This document shows, one piece after another, positions 1 to 8,767 of a DNA stretch of 64,000 nt. The position numbers and the translations under genes were made by a program. Below the pieces are notes generated by a model. It ran no database searches, was not told the DNA's origin, and saw only the letters and a list, made by a program, of their open reading frames with translations. Source of the DNA: PALSA-612 sp963765295 (GTDB taxonomy: Bacteria; Actinomycetota; Thermoleophilia; Gaiellales; Gaiellaceae); NCBI GenBank assembly GCA_963765295.1, contig CAVXVO010000007.1, forward strand, positions 1 to 64,000, in the 5' to 3' direction. Within the stretch, counting starts at the first letter, position 1, and every line of letters begins with the position of its first letter.

Positions 1-59
1 GTTCTTGGAGGAACCAGCCCCGAAAACGTGGGCGCTCGCCAAGCGCCGGGCGGGTGGCT

Positions 60-713
60 TCAGTAGTTCAGTCCCTCGCCTCGGAGGATCACGCGTAGCG
101 TCTGGAAGAGGATGGCAAGGTCGTAGCGCAGCAGTCTGAGGCTGTTTTGGGTGCGGCAGACCTCGACGTAGGCGAGGTCGAGGCGGGCGTAGCCGACCGG
201 GTCGGGAGCTCCTTTTGACACCTGGGCCGGGCCTGTCAGTCCGGCCCGGATCAGATTCCGGTAGCCGTTTCCCTCCGCTACCTGCTCTGCGACCATCGAA
301 ACGGGCCAGGGCCTGGGGCCGACCAGGCTCATCTCCCCACAGAGGACATTCACGAATTGGGGAAGCTCGTCCAGGTACCAGCGCTTGATTACCCGGCGTC
401 CCGCCCAGGTCAGGTTGCTCGGATTGGCCTCCTCCAGCCGCGCGTGTCCGCGGCGGCGACGCATCTCGGCGAGCACATCCTCCCGCAGCACCCGGAACTT
501 GAGCAGCTCGAACTCCCGCCCGCGCGAGATACGCCGCTCCCGGTACAGCCAGCTTCCCCTGTCGCGTACCACCAGCAGCATGTCGAGCGCCAACGCTGCG
601 AAGACGACGACGAAGACCGGAGCAAGGAGGAGCATCAGGACTGCGGCGACGGTCTTGTCGGTCGCGCGCTTCAACGCCGGGTAGGGAACCGGCTGTCCAT
701 CCTGGTCACTCAT
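60..713 (-). CDS. Bacterial sugar transferase (polyprenyl-phosphate glycosyl-1-phosphate transferase)
   Basis: The 217-residue protein has one membrane segment (about residues 22-50) and the family core DELPQ...N...GEMSLVGPRP (about 115-135). Enzymes of this family move a sugar-1-phosphate from a nucleotide sugar to undecaprenyl phosphate at the inner membrane, the first step of exopolysaccharide, O-antigen or glycan assembly. The length fits the short, catalytic-core-only class that lacks the N-terminal multi-TM domain. It lies just downstream of a methyltransferase on the same strand, 13 bases apart, so the two are probably co-transcribed. The sugar substrate cannot be told from sequence. 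Confidence 0.85.
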   Translation of the reverse strand: MSDQDGQPVPYPALKRATDKTVAAVLMLLLAPVFVVVFAALALDMLLVVRDRGSWLYRERRISRGREFELLKFRVLREDVLAEMRRRRGHARLEEANPSNLTWAGRRVIKRWYLDELPQFVNVLCGEMSLVGPRPWPVSMVAEQVAEGNGYRNLIRAGLTGPAQVSKGAPDPVGYARLDLAYVEVCRTQNSLRLLRYDLAILFQTLRVILRGEGLNY

Positions 714-726
714 CGGTCGGCCCTTC

Positions 727-1446
727 TCAGTCAGCAGACTCCACGGCTTCCGACCAATCGCGTTGCTTGCGGGTGACGAACACGTACTCGCGGCTCTCGT
801 CGGTCAGCGGCTCCCGGTCGAAGCCGCCGTACAGCGCCTCCACCTCGAGTCCCGCCACGTCGACGAGTCCGAGCCACTCGTTCTTCGTCGCCCACCACAG
901 CGAGCTCGTTCCGCCGTCGTCGAGCGTGATGTCGATGCGGTTGTCGCCGACGGCGTAGCTCAGCGAGTGCGGCACGGGCTCGTCCTGGTGCAAGCCGTCG
1001 AGGCGCGCAGCGATCCGGTGGTCGAAGGCGAACGCGTTCCAGGCGAATCGGCCGCCGAGCCTGAGCGCCTCGGCGACGCGTTCGAAGGTGCGCCGTCGGT
1101 CGGCCCAGGTCGGCAGGTGGAGCAGGGCCCGGAACGGGCAGTAGATGAGCCCTGCCGGCTCCTCGAGCGTGAGATCGCGCATGTCGCCCTCTCGCAGGTC
1201 GAGCTCGACACCCGCCTCCGCCGCATCGCGGCGCGCGTGTTCGAGCATCGCCGGCGAGGAGTCGATCCCCACGACCTTCCGGCCGGTCGCGCGCGCGACC
1301 GGGATCGCGACGCGTCCGTTCCCGACGGCGAGCTCGACGAGCGGCCCTTCGGCCCCGAGCGCGAGCCCGACGTAGAAGGGGACGTCCTCCGTCATGTGGG
1401 CGGCCCAGTCGTCGTACCGGTTCGCGAACGCCTCGTCCCAGCTCAT
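727..1446 (-). CDS. Class I SAM-dependent methyltransferase
   Basis: The 239-residue protein has a Rossmann-type SAM-binding fold: motif I ELAVGNGRVAIPVA (about 38-51), an acidic end of strand 2 in VVGIDSSP, and EGDMRDL as the next motif. The substrate is unknown. The start ATG at 1446 is supported by a TAGCAT hexamer six bases upstream, the spacing seen at many starts here and typical of leaderless mRNA. The gene lies upstream of the sugar transferase in the same orientation. Confidence 0.8.
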   Translation of the reverse strand: MSWDEAFANRYDDWAAHMTEDVPFYVGLALGAEGPLVELAVGNGRVAIPVARATGRKVVGIDSSPAMLEHARRDAAEAGVELDLREGDMRDLTLEEPAGLIYCPFRALLHLPTWADRRRTFERVAEALRLGGRFAWNAFAFDHRIAARLDGLHQDEPVPHSLSYAVGDNRIDITLDDGGTSSLWWATKNEWLGLVDVAGLEVEALYGGFDREPLTDESREYVFVTRKQRDWSEAVESAD

Positions 1447-1501
1447 CGGGCGATGCTACGCGTGATTGGGCAACGCTTCTGCCGGGTAGTTCGCGGCGGA
1501 G

Positions 1502-1684
1502 ATGCGCGGAGTCAGACATTTCCTCCGCCAGTTCACGGCGATGTCGGTCAAGGAGCATCTCCGGTCGGAGATCGAGGACGCGGGCCGTCCGCCCGAGCTG
1601 ACCGCGAACGAGGTCGAGCTGGTGCGCTTCATTCGTGACGCGCAGGTCGAATGGGACGCCTATCTGGCCAAGCGGCCGGGCTGA
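1502..1684 (+). CDS. Small hypothetical protein
   Basis: A 60-codon frame, possibly beginning instead at the ATG at 1541 (47 residues). The second half is charged and helical, with no membrane segment or cysteines. I do not recognise it. It is divergent from the methyltransferase and convergent with the next minus-strand gene. Support is limited to protein-like composition and the absence of a better frame. Confidence 0.4.
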   Translation: MRGVRHFLRQFTAMSVKEHLRSEIEDAGRPPELTANEVELVRFIRDAQVEWDAYLAKRPG

Positions 1685-1688
1685 GCGA

Positions 1689-2000
1689 CTAGCGCGGGCG
1701 CTGATCCCGGGTCATGAGCCGCTCGAAGGCGCTCTGCGGTCGCGTGCCACGTTTCGCGTCCTCCAGCGCCTCCGTGAGGTAGGTGCGGAGCTGCTCGGCG
1801 CCGTCGTGGTCGCGTCCCCTCGTCTGATCGGCGAGCGTCCCGACGAGGTCGAGCAACGCCGACAGCGAATCCTCGTCCCCGATGTTCGCGGCCGCGGCAG
1901 CCCCTGCCCACGCGTGATCGGCGGCAGGGCCGAGGGCTCCGCACGTGAGCGCCTCGCGGGCGTCCGCGAGCTCGCGCTCGGCATCCGGGCTTCGGGGCAT
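1689..2000 (-). CDS. Hypothetical protein, helical, 103 aa
   Basis: The 103-residue protein is Ala/Asp/Glu/Arg-rich and predicted to be nearly all helix, with a repeat-like pattern in which small helices end in Asp-rich turns (for example NIGDEDSLSALLDLVGTLAD). It has no signal peptide, membrane segment or known motif. The frame stays open upstream through the neighbouring peptidase gene, but that part looks like an antisense shadow. The ATG at 1998-2000 gives a compact protein ending just before its convergent neighbour. Confidence 0.5.
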   Translation of the reverse strand: MPRSPDAERELADAREALTCGALGPAADHAWAGAAAAANIGDEDSLSALLDLVGTLADQTRGRDHDGAEQLRTYLTEALEDAKRGTRPQSAFERLMTRDQRPR

Positions 2001-2051
2001 ACCGGAACCGTGCCACGATTGGCGGCGGCCCGCACGTGGTAGGGATTCGGC

Positions 2052-2726
2052 ATGGAGAAGCGGATCTTCGCGGTCGGCGGCGGGAGGACGCCGGAATCGG
2101 TGCGAGCTCACCTGCTCTCGCTCGCCGGCAAGCCGCGGCCGAAGGTGCTGCTCGTGAACACGCCCGACCGGGAAGACGCCTCGGGCACGCTGCGCGGCTA
2201 CGACCTGTTCACCGGGCGCGCCGACGTGAGCCGGGCCGAGTTCTTCCCCTGGCCGCGCGCGGACCTCCGCGAGCACGCGCTCGGCCACGACCTGATCGTG
2301 GTCGGCGGCGGGAACACGGCGAACGCGCTCGCGATCTGGCGCGTGCACGGATTCGACGCCGTCCTCCGGGAGGCGTACGAGCAGGGCATCGTGCTGGCGG
2401 GGTCGAGCGCCGGGATGATCTGTTGGTTCGAGGCCGGCGTGACGGATTCGTTCGGCCCCCAGCTCACGGGCATGCGAGACGGGCTCGGCCTCCTCTCCGG
2501 CAGCGCCTGCCCGCACTATGACGACGAGGAGTTACGCCGGCCGACGTACCGGCGGCTGATCGACGACGAGGGCTTCCCCGCCGGTTACGCCGCCGACGCG
2601 GGGGTCGGGCTCCTGTTCGTCGACGGCGACCTCGCCGAGGTCGTGACGGGCCGCGAGGGCGCGACCGGCTACCGCGTCGAGCCCGGCGTCGAGGTGGCGC
2701 TGCCGCCGACGACTGTGCTTCCATGA
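2052..2726 (+). CDS. Peptidase E-like serine peptidase (family S51)
   Basis: The 224-residue protein matches the S51 (peptidase E/cyanophycinase) fold. FAVGGG is at the N-terminus, VVGGGNTANAL at about 78-88, and the nucleophile-elbow motif GSSAGMI at about 116-122 carries the catalytic serine; the later SACPHYDDE segment fits the family's downstream His/acid region. Known members cleave N-terminal Asp dipeptides or handle cyanophycin-like substrates, so a cytoplasmic dipeptidase role is likely. TAGGGA lies six bases before the ATG, close to the window's leaderless promoter pattern. Confidence 0.82.
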   Translation: MEKRIFAVGGGRTPESVRAHLLSLAGKPRPKVLLVNTPDREDASGTLRGYDLFTGRADVSRAEFFPWPRADLREHALGHDLIVVGGGNTANALAIWRVHGFDAVLREAYEQGIVLAGSSAGMICWFEAGVTDSFGPQLTGMRDGLGLLSGSACPHYDDEELRRPTYRRLIDDEGFPAGYAADAGVGLLFVDGDLAEVVTGREGATGYRVEPGVEVALPPTTVLP

Positions 2727-2732
2727 CGCCGG

Positions 2733-2969
2733 GTGCCCTCCCCGGACGACGACCATCCCGTCTCCTGGCTCTTGATCCGCTTCGGCTGGAAGGTCCTGTC
2801 GGCGGACGGCGAGCAGATCGGCCGCGTCTGGCACGTGCGGGCCGACCGGGGCCGTGACATCTTCAACGGCCTCACGTACGTCGCCGGCCTCAGCCTGCCG
2901 CAATACGTGCCGTCCGAGGACATCGCCGAGATCAGGCGCGGCGTCGTGCAGTTGAAGCGCTCGCCCTAG
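2733..2969 (+). CDS. Hypothetical small beta-rich protein (PRC-barrel-like)
   Basis: The 78-residue protein has a GTG start six bases after the peptidase gene, so it is translationally linked to it. The segment KVLSADGEQIGRVWHVRADR resembles the first strands of PRC-barrel or DUF2171-type proteins, where short beta strands carry a conserved G-x-x-I/V-G turn. This is a weak, pattern-level resemblance. The function is not known. Confidence 0.55.
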   Translation: MPSPDDDHPVSWLLIRFGWKVLSADGEQIGRVWHVRADRGRDIFNGLTYVAGLSLPQYVPSEDIAEIRRGVVQLKRSP

Positions 2970-2980
2970 ACTTCGCGGCC

Positions 2981-3910
2981 GTGCCGCTCTACCTCGCCGA
3001 GGAGGACATCGACCGTTTGCTGACGCCCGAGCTCGCGCTCGAGGCTGTCGAGGGATCGTTTCGGCGGATGGCCGAGGCTCAGGTCGAGAACGTGCCCCGA
3101 CGGCGACTCGGGCTCGATCAGGGGATGCTGGCGGTCATGTCCGCGGCCGACCTCGGTCTCGGCGTCGCCGGGATCAAGACCTACGCGGCCGGGCGCGGCG
3201 GCGCGAGCTTCGTGGTCGTCCTCTTCGACGCCGCGAGCGACGAGCTGCTCGCGGTCATCGAGGCCGACCGGCTCGGCCAGTACCGCACCGGGGCGGCCAC
3301 GGGCGTGGCAGCCCGGTACCTGGCCAAAGAGGGCGCATCGTCGCTCGGCGTCTTCGGTGCGGGTCTTCAGGCGGAGATGCAGCTCCGCTGCGTGCGGGCC
3401 GCTCTACCGGCGATCGAGGACGTCGCCGTCTACTCGCGGAAGCCCGAGCGGCGTGAGGAGTTCGCACGGCGGCTCGGCGTCGAGGCGGTCGAGTCGAGCC
3501 AGGAGGCGGCCGAGAAGGACGTCGTCGTCACGATCACGACCTCGCGCGACCCCGTGTTGCGCGGCGAGTGGCTGCGAGCGGGTTCGCTCGTGTGCGCTGC
3601 GGGCGCGAACCGTCCGCAGGCCCGGGAGCTCGACAACGCCGTGCTCCAGAGAGCCGCCTTCGTCTGCTGCGACTCCGTGGAGGGTGCCCGCATCGAGTCG
3701 GGCGACCTGATCGAGCCGGTCGCCCAGGGCGTGCTCGACTGGCTCGAGGTGCACGAGCTCGCCGAAGTCGTGTCCGGGCAGGTCCAGGGCCGGCAGTCGG
3801 CCGACGACATCGTCGTCTTCAAGTCGAACGGAATCGCGGCGTGGGACCTGGCGATCGGCGCAGTCGCCGTCGAACGCGCCCGCGAGCTCGGCGTGGGACG
3901 CGAGCTCTAG
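2981..3910 (+). CDS. Ornithine cyclodeaminase / mu-crystallin family protein
   Basis: The 309-residue length is typical of the family. An N-terminal dimerisation region is followed by a Rossmann domain with LGVFGAGLQAEMQL (about 125-138). The substrate region contains IKTYAAGR and DRLGQYRTGAATGVAA, matching the family's RTGA(A/V) motif. Members bind NAD(P)H and act as ornithine cyclodeaminases, ketimine reductases or alanine dehydrogenases, and these cannot be separated here. The GTG start lies eight bases after TAGACT, a leaderless-type promoter. Confidence 0.83.
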   Translation: MPLYLAEEDIDRLLTPELALEAVEGSFRRMAEAQVENVPRRRLGLDQGMLAVMSAADLGLGVAGIKTYAAGRGGASFVVVLFDAASDELLAVIEADRLGQYRTGAATGVAARYLAKEGASSLGVFGAGLQAEMQLRCVRAALPAIEDVAVYSRKPERREEFARRLGVEAVESSQEAAEKDVVVTITTSRDPVLRGEWLRAGSLVCAAGANRPQARELDNAVLQRAAFVCCDSVEGARIESGDLIEPVAQGVLDWLEVHELAEVVSGQVQGRQSADDIVVFKSNGIAAWDLAIGAVAVERARELGVGREL

Positions 3911-4170
3911 CTCGAAGCCGGGCCGTCGAGCGCCTGCACCTGCTCGGCCACGATGTCGTCGCCGAACGCGTGGACGACCTCTGGCCGCTCGAGGACGCGC
4001 GCGAGCTCCCGATCGGTGCAATGGTTCTTCACGTACGGGTCGTCGAGGATCTCGCTCAGGCTACGGCCGCGCTTGTGCTCGCGGACGACGTAGACGCCGA
4101 CGCGCTCCTCGGCGCTCTTGGTGGCGAAGAGGAACGAGAACGGATTTCGGAGGAGCGACTTGCGCGCCAC
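3907..4170 (-). CDS. Hypothetical protein, 87 aa
   Basis: The protein is charged and predicted to mix helix and strand (VGVYVVREHKRGRSLSEILDD, then a helical tail). I do not recognise the family. The frame is open further upstream, but the GTG at 4168-4170 is chosen because TACAAT stands exactly six bases before it. Its stop codon overlaps the stop of the convergent cyclodeaminase. It is divergent from the gene at 4204 with only 33 bases between them. Confidence 0.6.
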   Translation of the reverse strand: MARKSLLRNPFSFLFATKSAEERVGVYVVREHKRGRSLSEILDDPYVKNHCTDRELARVLERPEVVHAFGDDIVAEQVQALDGPASS

Positions 4171-4203
4171 GAGCCAATTGTATCCGTGGTCTATCCTTGT
4201 TCC
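4171..4203. promoter_or_regulatory. Back-to-back leaderless promoters
   Basis: The minus-strand gene has TACAAT (complement of 4177-4182), six bases from its GTG. The plus-strand gene has TATCCT (4192-4197), six bases from its ATG. No Shine-Dalgarno sequence fits in the space, so both transcripts should start at or next to the start codon. Confidence 0.6.
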
Positions 4204-4548
4204 ATGAGGCAGTCCGACGCCTCGGCGCGGTACGCGGAGCGGGTGCTCGACAGCGTCGACGACGGTGGTGAGCCCGAACGCATCGTCCTCTGGATCGAGC
4301 GCAAGGAGGGCGGCGTCTGGGCCGTCGGCCGTGCGGTCAACCCGCAGCATCGCGAGAGCGACGAGCCGCGGGCCGACGACTACATCTTCGAGGGCTTCGA
4401 GCTCGACGACGCGCTCGACGCCGCGAACGGTGCGCTCGAGGACGACGTGAGCGTGCTGGAGCAGGAAGGCGACCCGGGACGCGTGGCGCCGTTCACTCGC
4501 AAGGAGATCGTCCCCCGACTCGAGCGCGAGTTCTTCCGCGAAGCCTGA
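4204..4548 (+). CDS. Hypothetical protein, 114 aa
   Basis: A small acidic, soluble protein (many Asp/Glu, no cysteine, no membrane segment) with a Trp-containing central strand region and a C-terminal charged helix. The ATG is fixed by TATCCT six bases upstream, although the frame extends further 5'. It is the divergent partner of the gene at 3907. No family recognised. Confidence 0.6.
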   Translation: MRQSDASARYAERVLDSVDDGGEPERIVLWIERKEGGVWAVGRAVNPQHRESDEPRADDYIFEGFELDDALDAANGALEDDVSVLEQEGDPGRVAPFTRKEIVPRLEREFFREA

Positions 4549-4698
4549 CCTCCGCGGGGAATCGGCTCAAAATCGGCACATCTGCGGCACACCTCCGGCC
4601 GTACTCTGTGAGCTCTTCCCCGGGAGGGTGGGGGTTAGGGATGGGACCAGAACTGTGTGCGACCGCGCCCGGCAAGCCCTGCTAGCCTCCGGCGCTCG

Positions 4699-5523
4699 AT
4701 GCTGATCCGCCTCGGACACAGCCCGGACGCAGACGACGCATTCATGTTCTGGGCGCTCGCGGCGGGCCGTGTCGACACCCGCGACTTCGAGTTCCGGCAC
4801 ATCCTCCGCGACATCCAGACGCTCAACGAATGGGCGCTCGAGGGTCGCCTGGAGACGACCGCGATCTCTCTGCACACCTACCCCTACGTGCAGGACCGCT
4901 ACGTCCTGCTCCCGCACGGGGCCAGCATGGGGTCGGGGTACGGGCCGATCGTGGTCGGGCGCGAGGCGATTCCGCTCGAACGGCTGTCGGAGATCGAGAT
5001 CGCCGTGCCCGGGCGGATGACCACCGCCTACCTCGTCCTGCGCATGGCGATCGGCGACTTCCGCTACCGCGAGGTTCCGTTCGACCAGATCATGGACGAG
5101 GTGCGCTCCGGCGCCGTCGACGCCGGCCTCCTGATCCATGAGGGCCAGCTGACCTACGAGGCGGAGGGGTTCACCAAGATCCTCGACCTCGGCGAGTGGT
5201 GGATGCTGGAGACGGGGCTGCCGCTCCCGCTGGGCGCCAACGTCGCGCGCCGCGACCTCGGCGAGGAAACGTTGGCCGAGCTCTCGGACGTGCTCGCCGC
5301 CTCCATCCGCGCCGGTCTCGAGAACCGCAGCGAGGCGATGGCGTACGCGATGGAGTTCAGCCGCGGTCTCGAGCCTCACCTCGCCGACCGGTTCGTCGGC
5401 ATGTACGTGAACGAGCTCACGCAGGACTACGGCGACGAGGGACGGCAGGCGGTCAAGGAGCTCTTGCGCCGAGCCGAGGCTCTGGGCGCCTTCCCGGAGC
5501 CGGTCCGGGTCGAATTCGTCTGA
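4699..5523 (+). CDS. mqnD: 1,4-dihydroxy-6-naphthoate synthase (menaquinone, futalosine pathway)
   Basis: The 274-residue protein begins with LGHSPDADDAFMFWAL, a signature of MqnD, and has a periplasmic-binding-protein-like fold with DAGLLIHEGQLTYE and GLPLPLGAN later on. MqnD converts cyclic dehypoxanthine futalosine to 1,4-dihydroxy-6-naphthoate in the cytoplasm, a late ring-forming step of the alternative menaquinone route. The ATG at 4699 is chosen because it matches the family N-terminus, and TAGCCT lies ten bases upstream. Other menaquinone-linked genes (UbiD, UbiX, methyltransferase, prenyl synthase) are some 53 kb away at 57.8-64 kb. Confidence 0.9.
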   Translation: MLIRLGHSPDADDAFMFWALAAGRVDTRDFEFRHILRDIQTLNEWALEGRLETTAISLHTYPYVQDRYVLLPHGASMGSGYGPIVVGREAIPLERLSEIEIAVPGRMTTAYLVLRMAIGDFRYREVPFDQIMDEVRSGAVDAGLLIHEGQLTYEAEGFTKILDLGEWWMLETGLPLPLGANVARRDLGEETLAELSDVLAASIRAGLENRSEAMAYAMEFSRGLEPHLADRFVGMYVNELTQDYGDEGRQAVKELLRRAEALGAFPEPVRVEFV

Positions 5524-5536
5524 GTAGGCTTGCGGC

Positions 5537-6706
5537 GTGACTCGCGCCGTCATCCTGTCTGCCGTCCGCACGCCCGTCGGGCGGTACGGAGGTGCGCTGT
5601 CGGGCGTCCGGCCCGACGACCTGGCGGCGCTCGCGATCGCGGCTGCGGTCGAGCGCGCCGGTATCCCGGCGGGCGAGATCGAGGACGTCCATTTCGGCTG
5701 CGCGAACCAGGCCGGCGAGGACAACCGCAACGTTGCGCGCATGGCCGCGCTGCTCGCAGGCCTGCCGGAGTCGGTGGCGGGCGTGACCTTGAACCGGCTC
5801 TGCGCCTCGGGACTGGCGGCGGTCGTCTCCGCGTGCCACGCGGTGGCCGCGGGCGACGGCGACCTGTTCGTGGCGGGCGGGGTCGAGTCGATGAGCCGCG
5901 CGCCGCTCGCGATGGCGAAGCCGGCCGACGCGTTTCCTCGCGGCAATCAGGTCGCCTACGACACGACGCTCGGCTGGCGGTTCCCGAACCCGCGAATGGA
6001 GGAGATGTTCCCGCTCGAGTCGATGGGCGAGACGGGTGAGAACGTCGCCGAGCGCTGGCAGGTCTCGCGCGAGGACCAGGACGCCTTCGCGCTCGAGTCC
6101 CAGCGGCGCTGGGCGGCGGCGAGCGAGGCCGGCCGGTTCGACGACGAGCTGATCGCCGTCGGCGACGTCGTCCGCGACGAGCACCCGCGGCCGGACACGA
6201 GCGCCGAGCGGCTCGCGCAGCTCAGGCCGGCGTTCCGTCCCGGCGGCACCGTCACCGCGGGGAACGCGAGCGGGATCAACGACGGCGCAGCGGCGCTCGT
6301 CGTCGCGAGCGAGGAGCGCGCACGGGAGCTCGGCGTCGAGCCGCTCGGCTCGTTCGTCGCGTCCGCCGTCGCCGGAGTCGACCCGCGGGTCATGGGCATC
6401 GGCCCGGTTCCGGCAGTGCGGAAGCTCCTCGGCCGCGCCGGGATCGCCGCCTCCGATCTCGATCTCGTCGAGCTGAACGAGGCGTTCGCCTCGCAGAGCC
6501 TGGCGGTGGTCCGCGACCTCGGGCTCGACGCCGAACGGGTGAACGTGAACGGCGGCGCGATCGCAATCGGCCACCCGCTTGGCATGAGCGGCGCGCGGCT
6601 CGTCGTCACGCTGCTCCACGAGCTCCGTCGCCGCAACGGCCGCTACGGCCTCGCCACGCTGTGCGTCGGCGTCGGCCAGGGCCAGGCCGCCCTGTTCGAA
6701 CGCTGA
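5537..6706 (+). CDS. Acetyl-CoA C-acyltransferase (thiolase)
   Basis: The 389-residue protein has all thiolase landmarks: nucleophilic cysteine in NRLCASGLAAV (about 88-98), GGVESMSRAP, NASGINDGAAAL, NEAFA, the GGAIAIGHPLGMSGAR active-site histidine, and the second catalytic cysteine in CVGVGQGQA. It catalyses thiolytic cleavage or condensation of 3-ketoacyl-CoA, in fatty-acid or aromatic degradation. GTG start six bases after TAGGCT, so leaderless transcription is likely. It stands alone; the crotonases at 25 and 30 kb could act in the same kind of pathway. Confidence 0.93.
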   Translation: MTRAVILSAVRTPVGRYGGALSGVRPDDLAALAIAAAVERAGIPAGEIEDVHFGCANQAGEDNRNVARMAALLAGLPESVAGVTLNRLCASGLAAVVSACHAVAAGDGDLFVAGGVESMSRAPLAMAKPADAFPRGNQVAYDTTLGWRFPNPRMEEMFPLESMGETGENVAERWQVSREDQDAFALESQRRWAAASEAGRFDDELIAVGDVVRDEHPRPDTSAERLAQLRPAFRPGGTVTAGNASGINDGAAALVVASEERARELGVEPLGSFVASAVAGVDPRVMGIGPVPAVRKLLGRAGIAASDLDLVELNEAFASQSLAVVRDLGLDAERVNVNGGAIAIGHPLGMSGARLVVTLLHELRRRNGRYGLATLCVGVGQGQAALFER

Positions 6707-6738
6707 ACTTCGACGGCCTCGCGGCCGATAGAGGGAGC

Positions 6739-8175
6739 GTGGACTTCCTGCGTGCTGCTTCGCCTGCGCCCGTTCGGCTGACGGTTCTCGTCGGGTGCTT
6801 CGTGGCGTCCCTCTGCGCGCTCCTGGCCACGGTCGGTGCGGACGCGGACTGGCTGGCCGCTCTCGGCCGGGACATCGCCCAGACCTGGTCGATCCCGAAC
6901 GGCGTCCCGTTCGCGGCGGCGGCATCGGCAGGCTGGCACAACGTTCCCGTTCTGGGCGAGCTCGTGTTCCACTCGCTGCAAGCCTCCCTCGGGTCGCGCG
7001 GGCTCGTGGTCGCCCAGGTCGCCGCCGTCGTCGCCTGCCTCTGGTGCGTCTCGACGGACATGCGCCGCGCCGGTGTCGCCGACGCTCCCGCCGCCCTCGT
7101 CCTGATGCTGACCGCGTTCGCGGCCGCTCCGGCGCTCCTCGTCGTCCGCTCGCAGCTCTTCTCGCTCGCGCTCTTCCCACTGCTCGTGCTGCTGCTCCGG
7201 GAGGAGGCCCGGCGACCGTCGCGGCGCGTGTGGCTGCTCGTCCCGCTGGTCGCGCTCTGGTCGAACCTGCACGGGGGTGTCCTGCTCGGCGTCGCCGTCG
7301 CCGGCGCGTACCTCCTCTTTGCGCGCCTGCGTCGGGATCCGCTCGTGGTCGGCGGCGTGTTGGCCGGGATGGCGCTCGCGCTCTTCGCGACGCCGGCGCT
7401 CACGAAGACGGCCGACTACTACAGCGGCGTCGTGGGCAGCCAGGCGGCCTCGCGCGGCGAGGGGTTGTGGCAGCCGCTGTCGCTGCACGCGCCCTTCGAC
7501 CTGGTCTTCCTCGTCGTCGCGATCCCGCTGCTCGTGCTCGCTCTGCGCTCGCGACCCGCGCTGTGGGAGGTCATCGTCGTCGCAGGTCTTGCGGTGGCGG
7601 CTGCGCGGGCGAGCCGGAACGAGGTGTGGCTGGTGCTCTTCATCGCGCTCCCGGCCGCGAAGGCGCTGGCGGGCTCGCGGACGTGGCGTCTGACCGCACC
7701 GCGCAACGCGGCCGGCGCCGTGGCGGGCCTGCTCGTCCTCGCCGCGATCGTCGGACTCGCCCGAACGCCGACGTCCGCCGGGGCGACGCCGCAGCTCCTG
7801 CGGGCCGCCGGCCGCGTTGCGCACGGAACGCCGATCCTGGCCGACGGCTTCGACGCGGAACAGCTCGCGCTCGCGGGCGACAGGATCCTGATCGGCAACC
7901 CGCTCGACGCGTTCTCGCCGCACGAGCAGCGCCTCTACCTCGACTGGCTCGCCGGGCGTCCCGACGGTGACGCCGAGCTGGCTCGCGCGCGCGTCGTGAT
8001 GGTGACGCCGGGCACCGCCGCGGAGCGCCGGCTCGCGGCGCGGAAGGACTTCGTCGCGGCCGGGCACGACAAGCGGGCGGTGCTCTACGTTCGCGCCGCC
8101 GCCGTCACGGGAGAGCCCGTTCCGTCACAGGGAAGTTCCGAACGCGTCACGAAGTCCTCGCTCGCGTTTAGGTAG
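6739..8175 (+). CDS. Polytopic membrane protein, GT-C glycosyltransferase-like
   Basis: The 478-residue protein has roughly ten hydrophobic membrane segments in its first 370 residues, followed by a soluble domain of about 110 residues. The pattern 'W..N.HGG' (WSNLHGG) between membrane helices is common in GT-C-like proteins of unknown specificity. The GTG at 6739 is chosen because GAGGGAG lies just upstream and the preceding codons belong to the thiolase frame. Its end overlaps the convergent acetyltransferase by eight bases. No precise substrate can be proposed. Confidence 0.6.
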   Translation: MDFLRAASPAPVRLTVLVGCFVASLCALLATVGADADWLAALGRDIAQTWSIPNGVPFAAAASAGWHNVPVLGELVFHSLQASLGSRGLVVAQVAAVVACLWCVSTDMRRAGVADAPAALVLMLTAFAAAPALLVVRSQLFSLALFPLLVLLLREEARRPSRRVWLLVPLVALWSNLHGGVLLGVAVAGAYLLFARLRRDPLVVGGVLAGMALALFATPALTKTADYYSGVVGSQAASRGEGLWQPLSLHAPFDLVFLVVAIPLLVLALRSRPALWEVIVVAGLAVAAARASRNEVWLVLFIALPAAKALAGSRTWRLTAPRNAAGAVAGLLVLAAIVGLARTPTSAGATPQLLRAAGRVAHGTPILADGFDAEQLALAGDRILIGNPLDAFSPHEQRLYLDWLAGRPDGDAELARARVVMVTPGTAAERRLAARKDFVAAGHDKRAVLYVRAAAVTGEPVPSQGSSERVTKSSLAFR

Positions 8176-8746
8176 AGCTCTCGAGTCTCCAGTGCGTTCG
8201 CGTGTAGCGCCGGCGGAAGCCGAGGCGTCCGAAGTACTCGTACGGCGGCGTGTCCATCTCCGCGGACGGCGCCTCGATGTCGGTGTGAAACACCTGGGCG
8301 CCCCGGGCGAGTCCGTCGGCGACGATCGCCGTACAGAGCGCGGCGTCGGGTTCGTAGTCGCCGGTCATGACGCCCGGTACCGGACCGTCCATGCCGAGCC
8401 AGGCCATCCCGTCCAGGTTGATGAACATCGCGCGCGCCGCGACGATCTCGCCGGCCTCGCGGGCCACGTACTGATGCCAGCCGGGTCGATCGATCAGCAT
8501 CTGGAGCCACGGGCCCGCATCGAGGCGGTAGACGCGTTGCAGGAACTCCGCCCATTCGTCGGCTGTGCCCGCGTGCACGCGCTCGATCAGGATCTCGCGA
8601 TCTGCGGCCGGCGCAGGCGACGGGCTCGGCGGCCCGCCGTCACGCACGATCCGATCCTGCGCGTCGAACGGCTCGAGCCCGCGGTCTCGGAGCCACTGCT
8701 CGTATCCGATCGGCCGGCACTGCGGGAGAGACTGGACGAGGAACAT
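8168..8746 (-). CDS. GNAT N-acetyltransferase, N-terminus missing
   Basis: The C-terminal 190 residues look like the second half of a two-domain GNAT protein: FLVQSLPQ...WLRDRGLEP followed by a GNAT domain with ARAMFINLDG, a GDYEPDAAL core, and FGRLGFRRRYTRTHW at the end. The usual first 80-90 residues are absent. The open frame continues upstream to 8854, but that part is antisense to a TetR-like fragment and does not look like GNAT sequence. Either a real truncation or a chimeric join lies near 8746-8768. Confidence 0.6.
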   Translation of the reverse strand: MFLVQSLPQCRPIGYEQWLRDRGLEPFDAQDRIVRDGGPPSPSPAPAADREILIERVHAGTADEWAEFLQRVYRLDAGPWLQMLIDRPGWHQYVAREAGEIVAARAMFINLDGMAWLGMDGPVPGVMTGDYEPDAALCTAIVADGLARGAQVFHTDIEAPSAEMDTPPYEYFGRLGFRRRYTRTHWRLESST

Positions 8747-8767
8747 GGAGATCCCCGCAACCGCGTC

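Noticed and set aside
4567..5946. A 459-codon minus-strand open frame over mqnD
   Set aside because: Antisense shadow; mqnD on the plus strand has clear family motifs.
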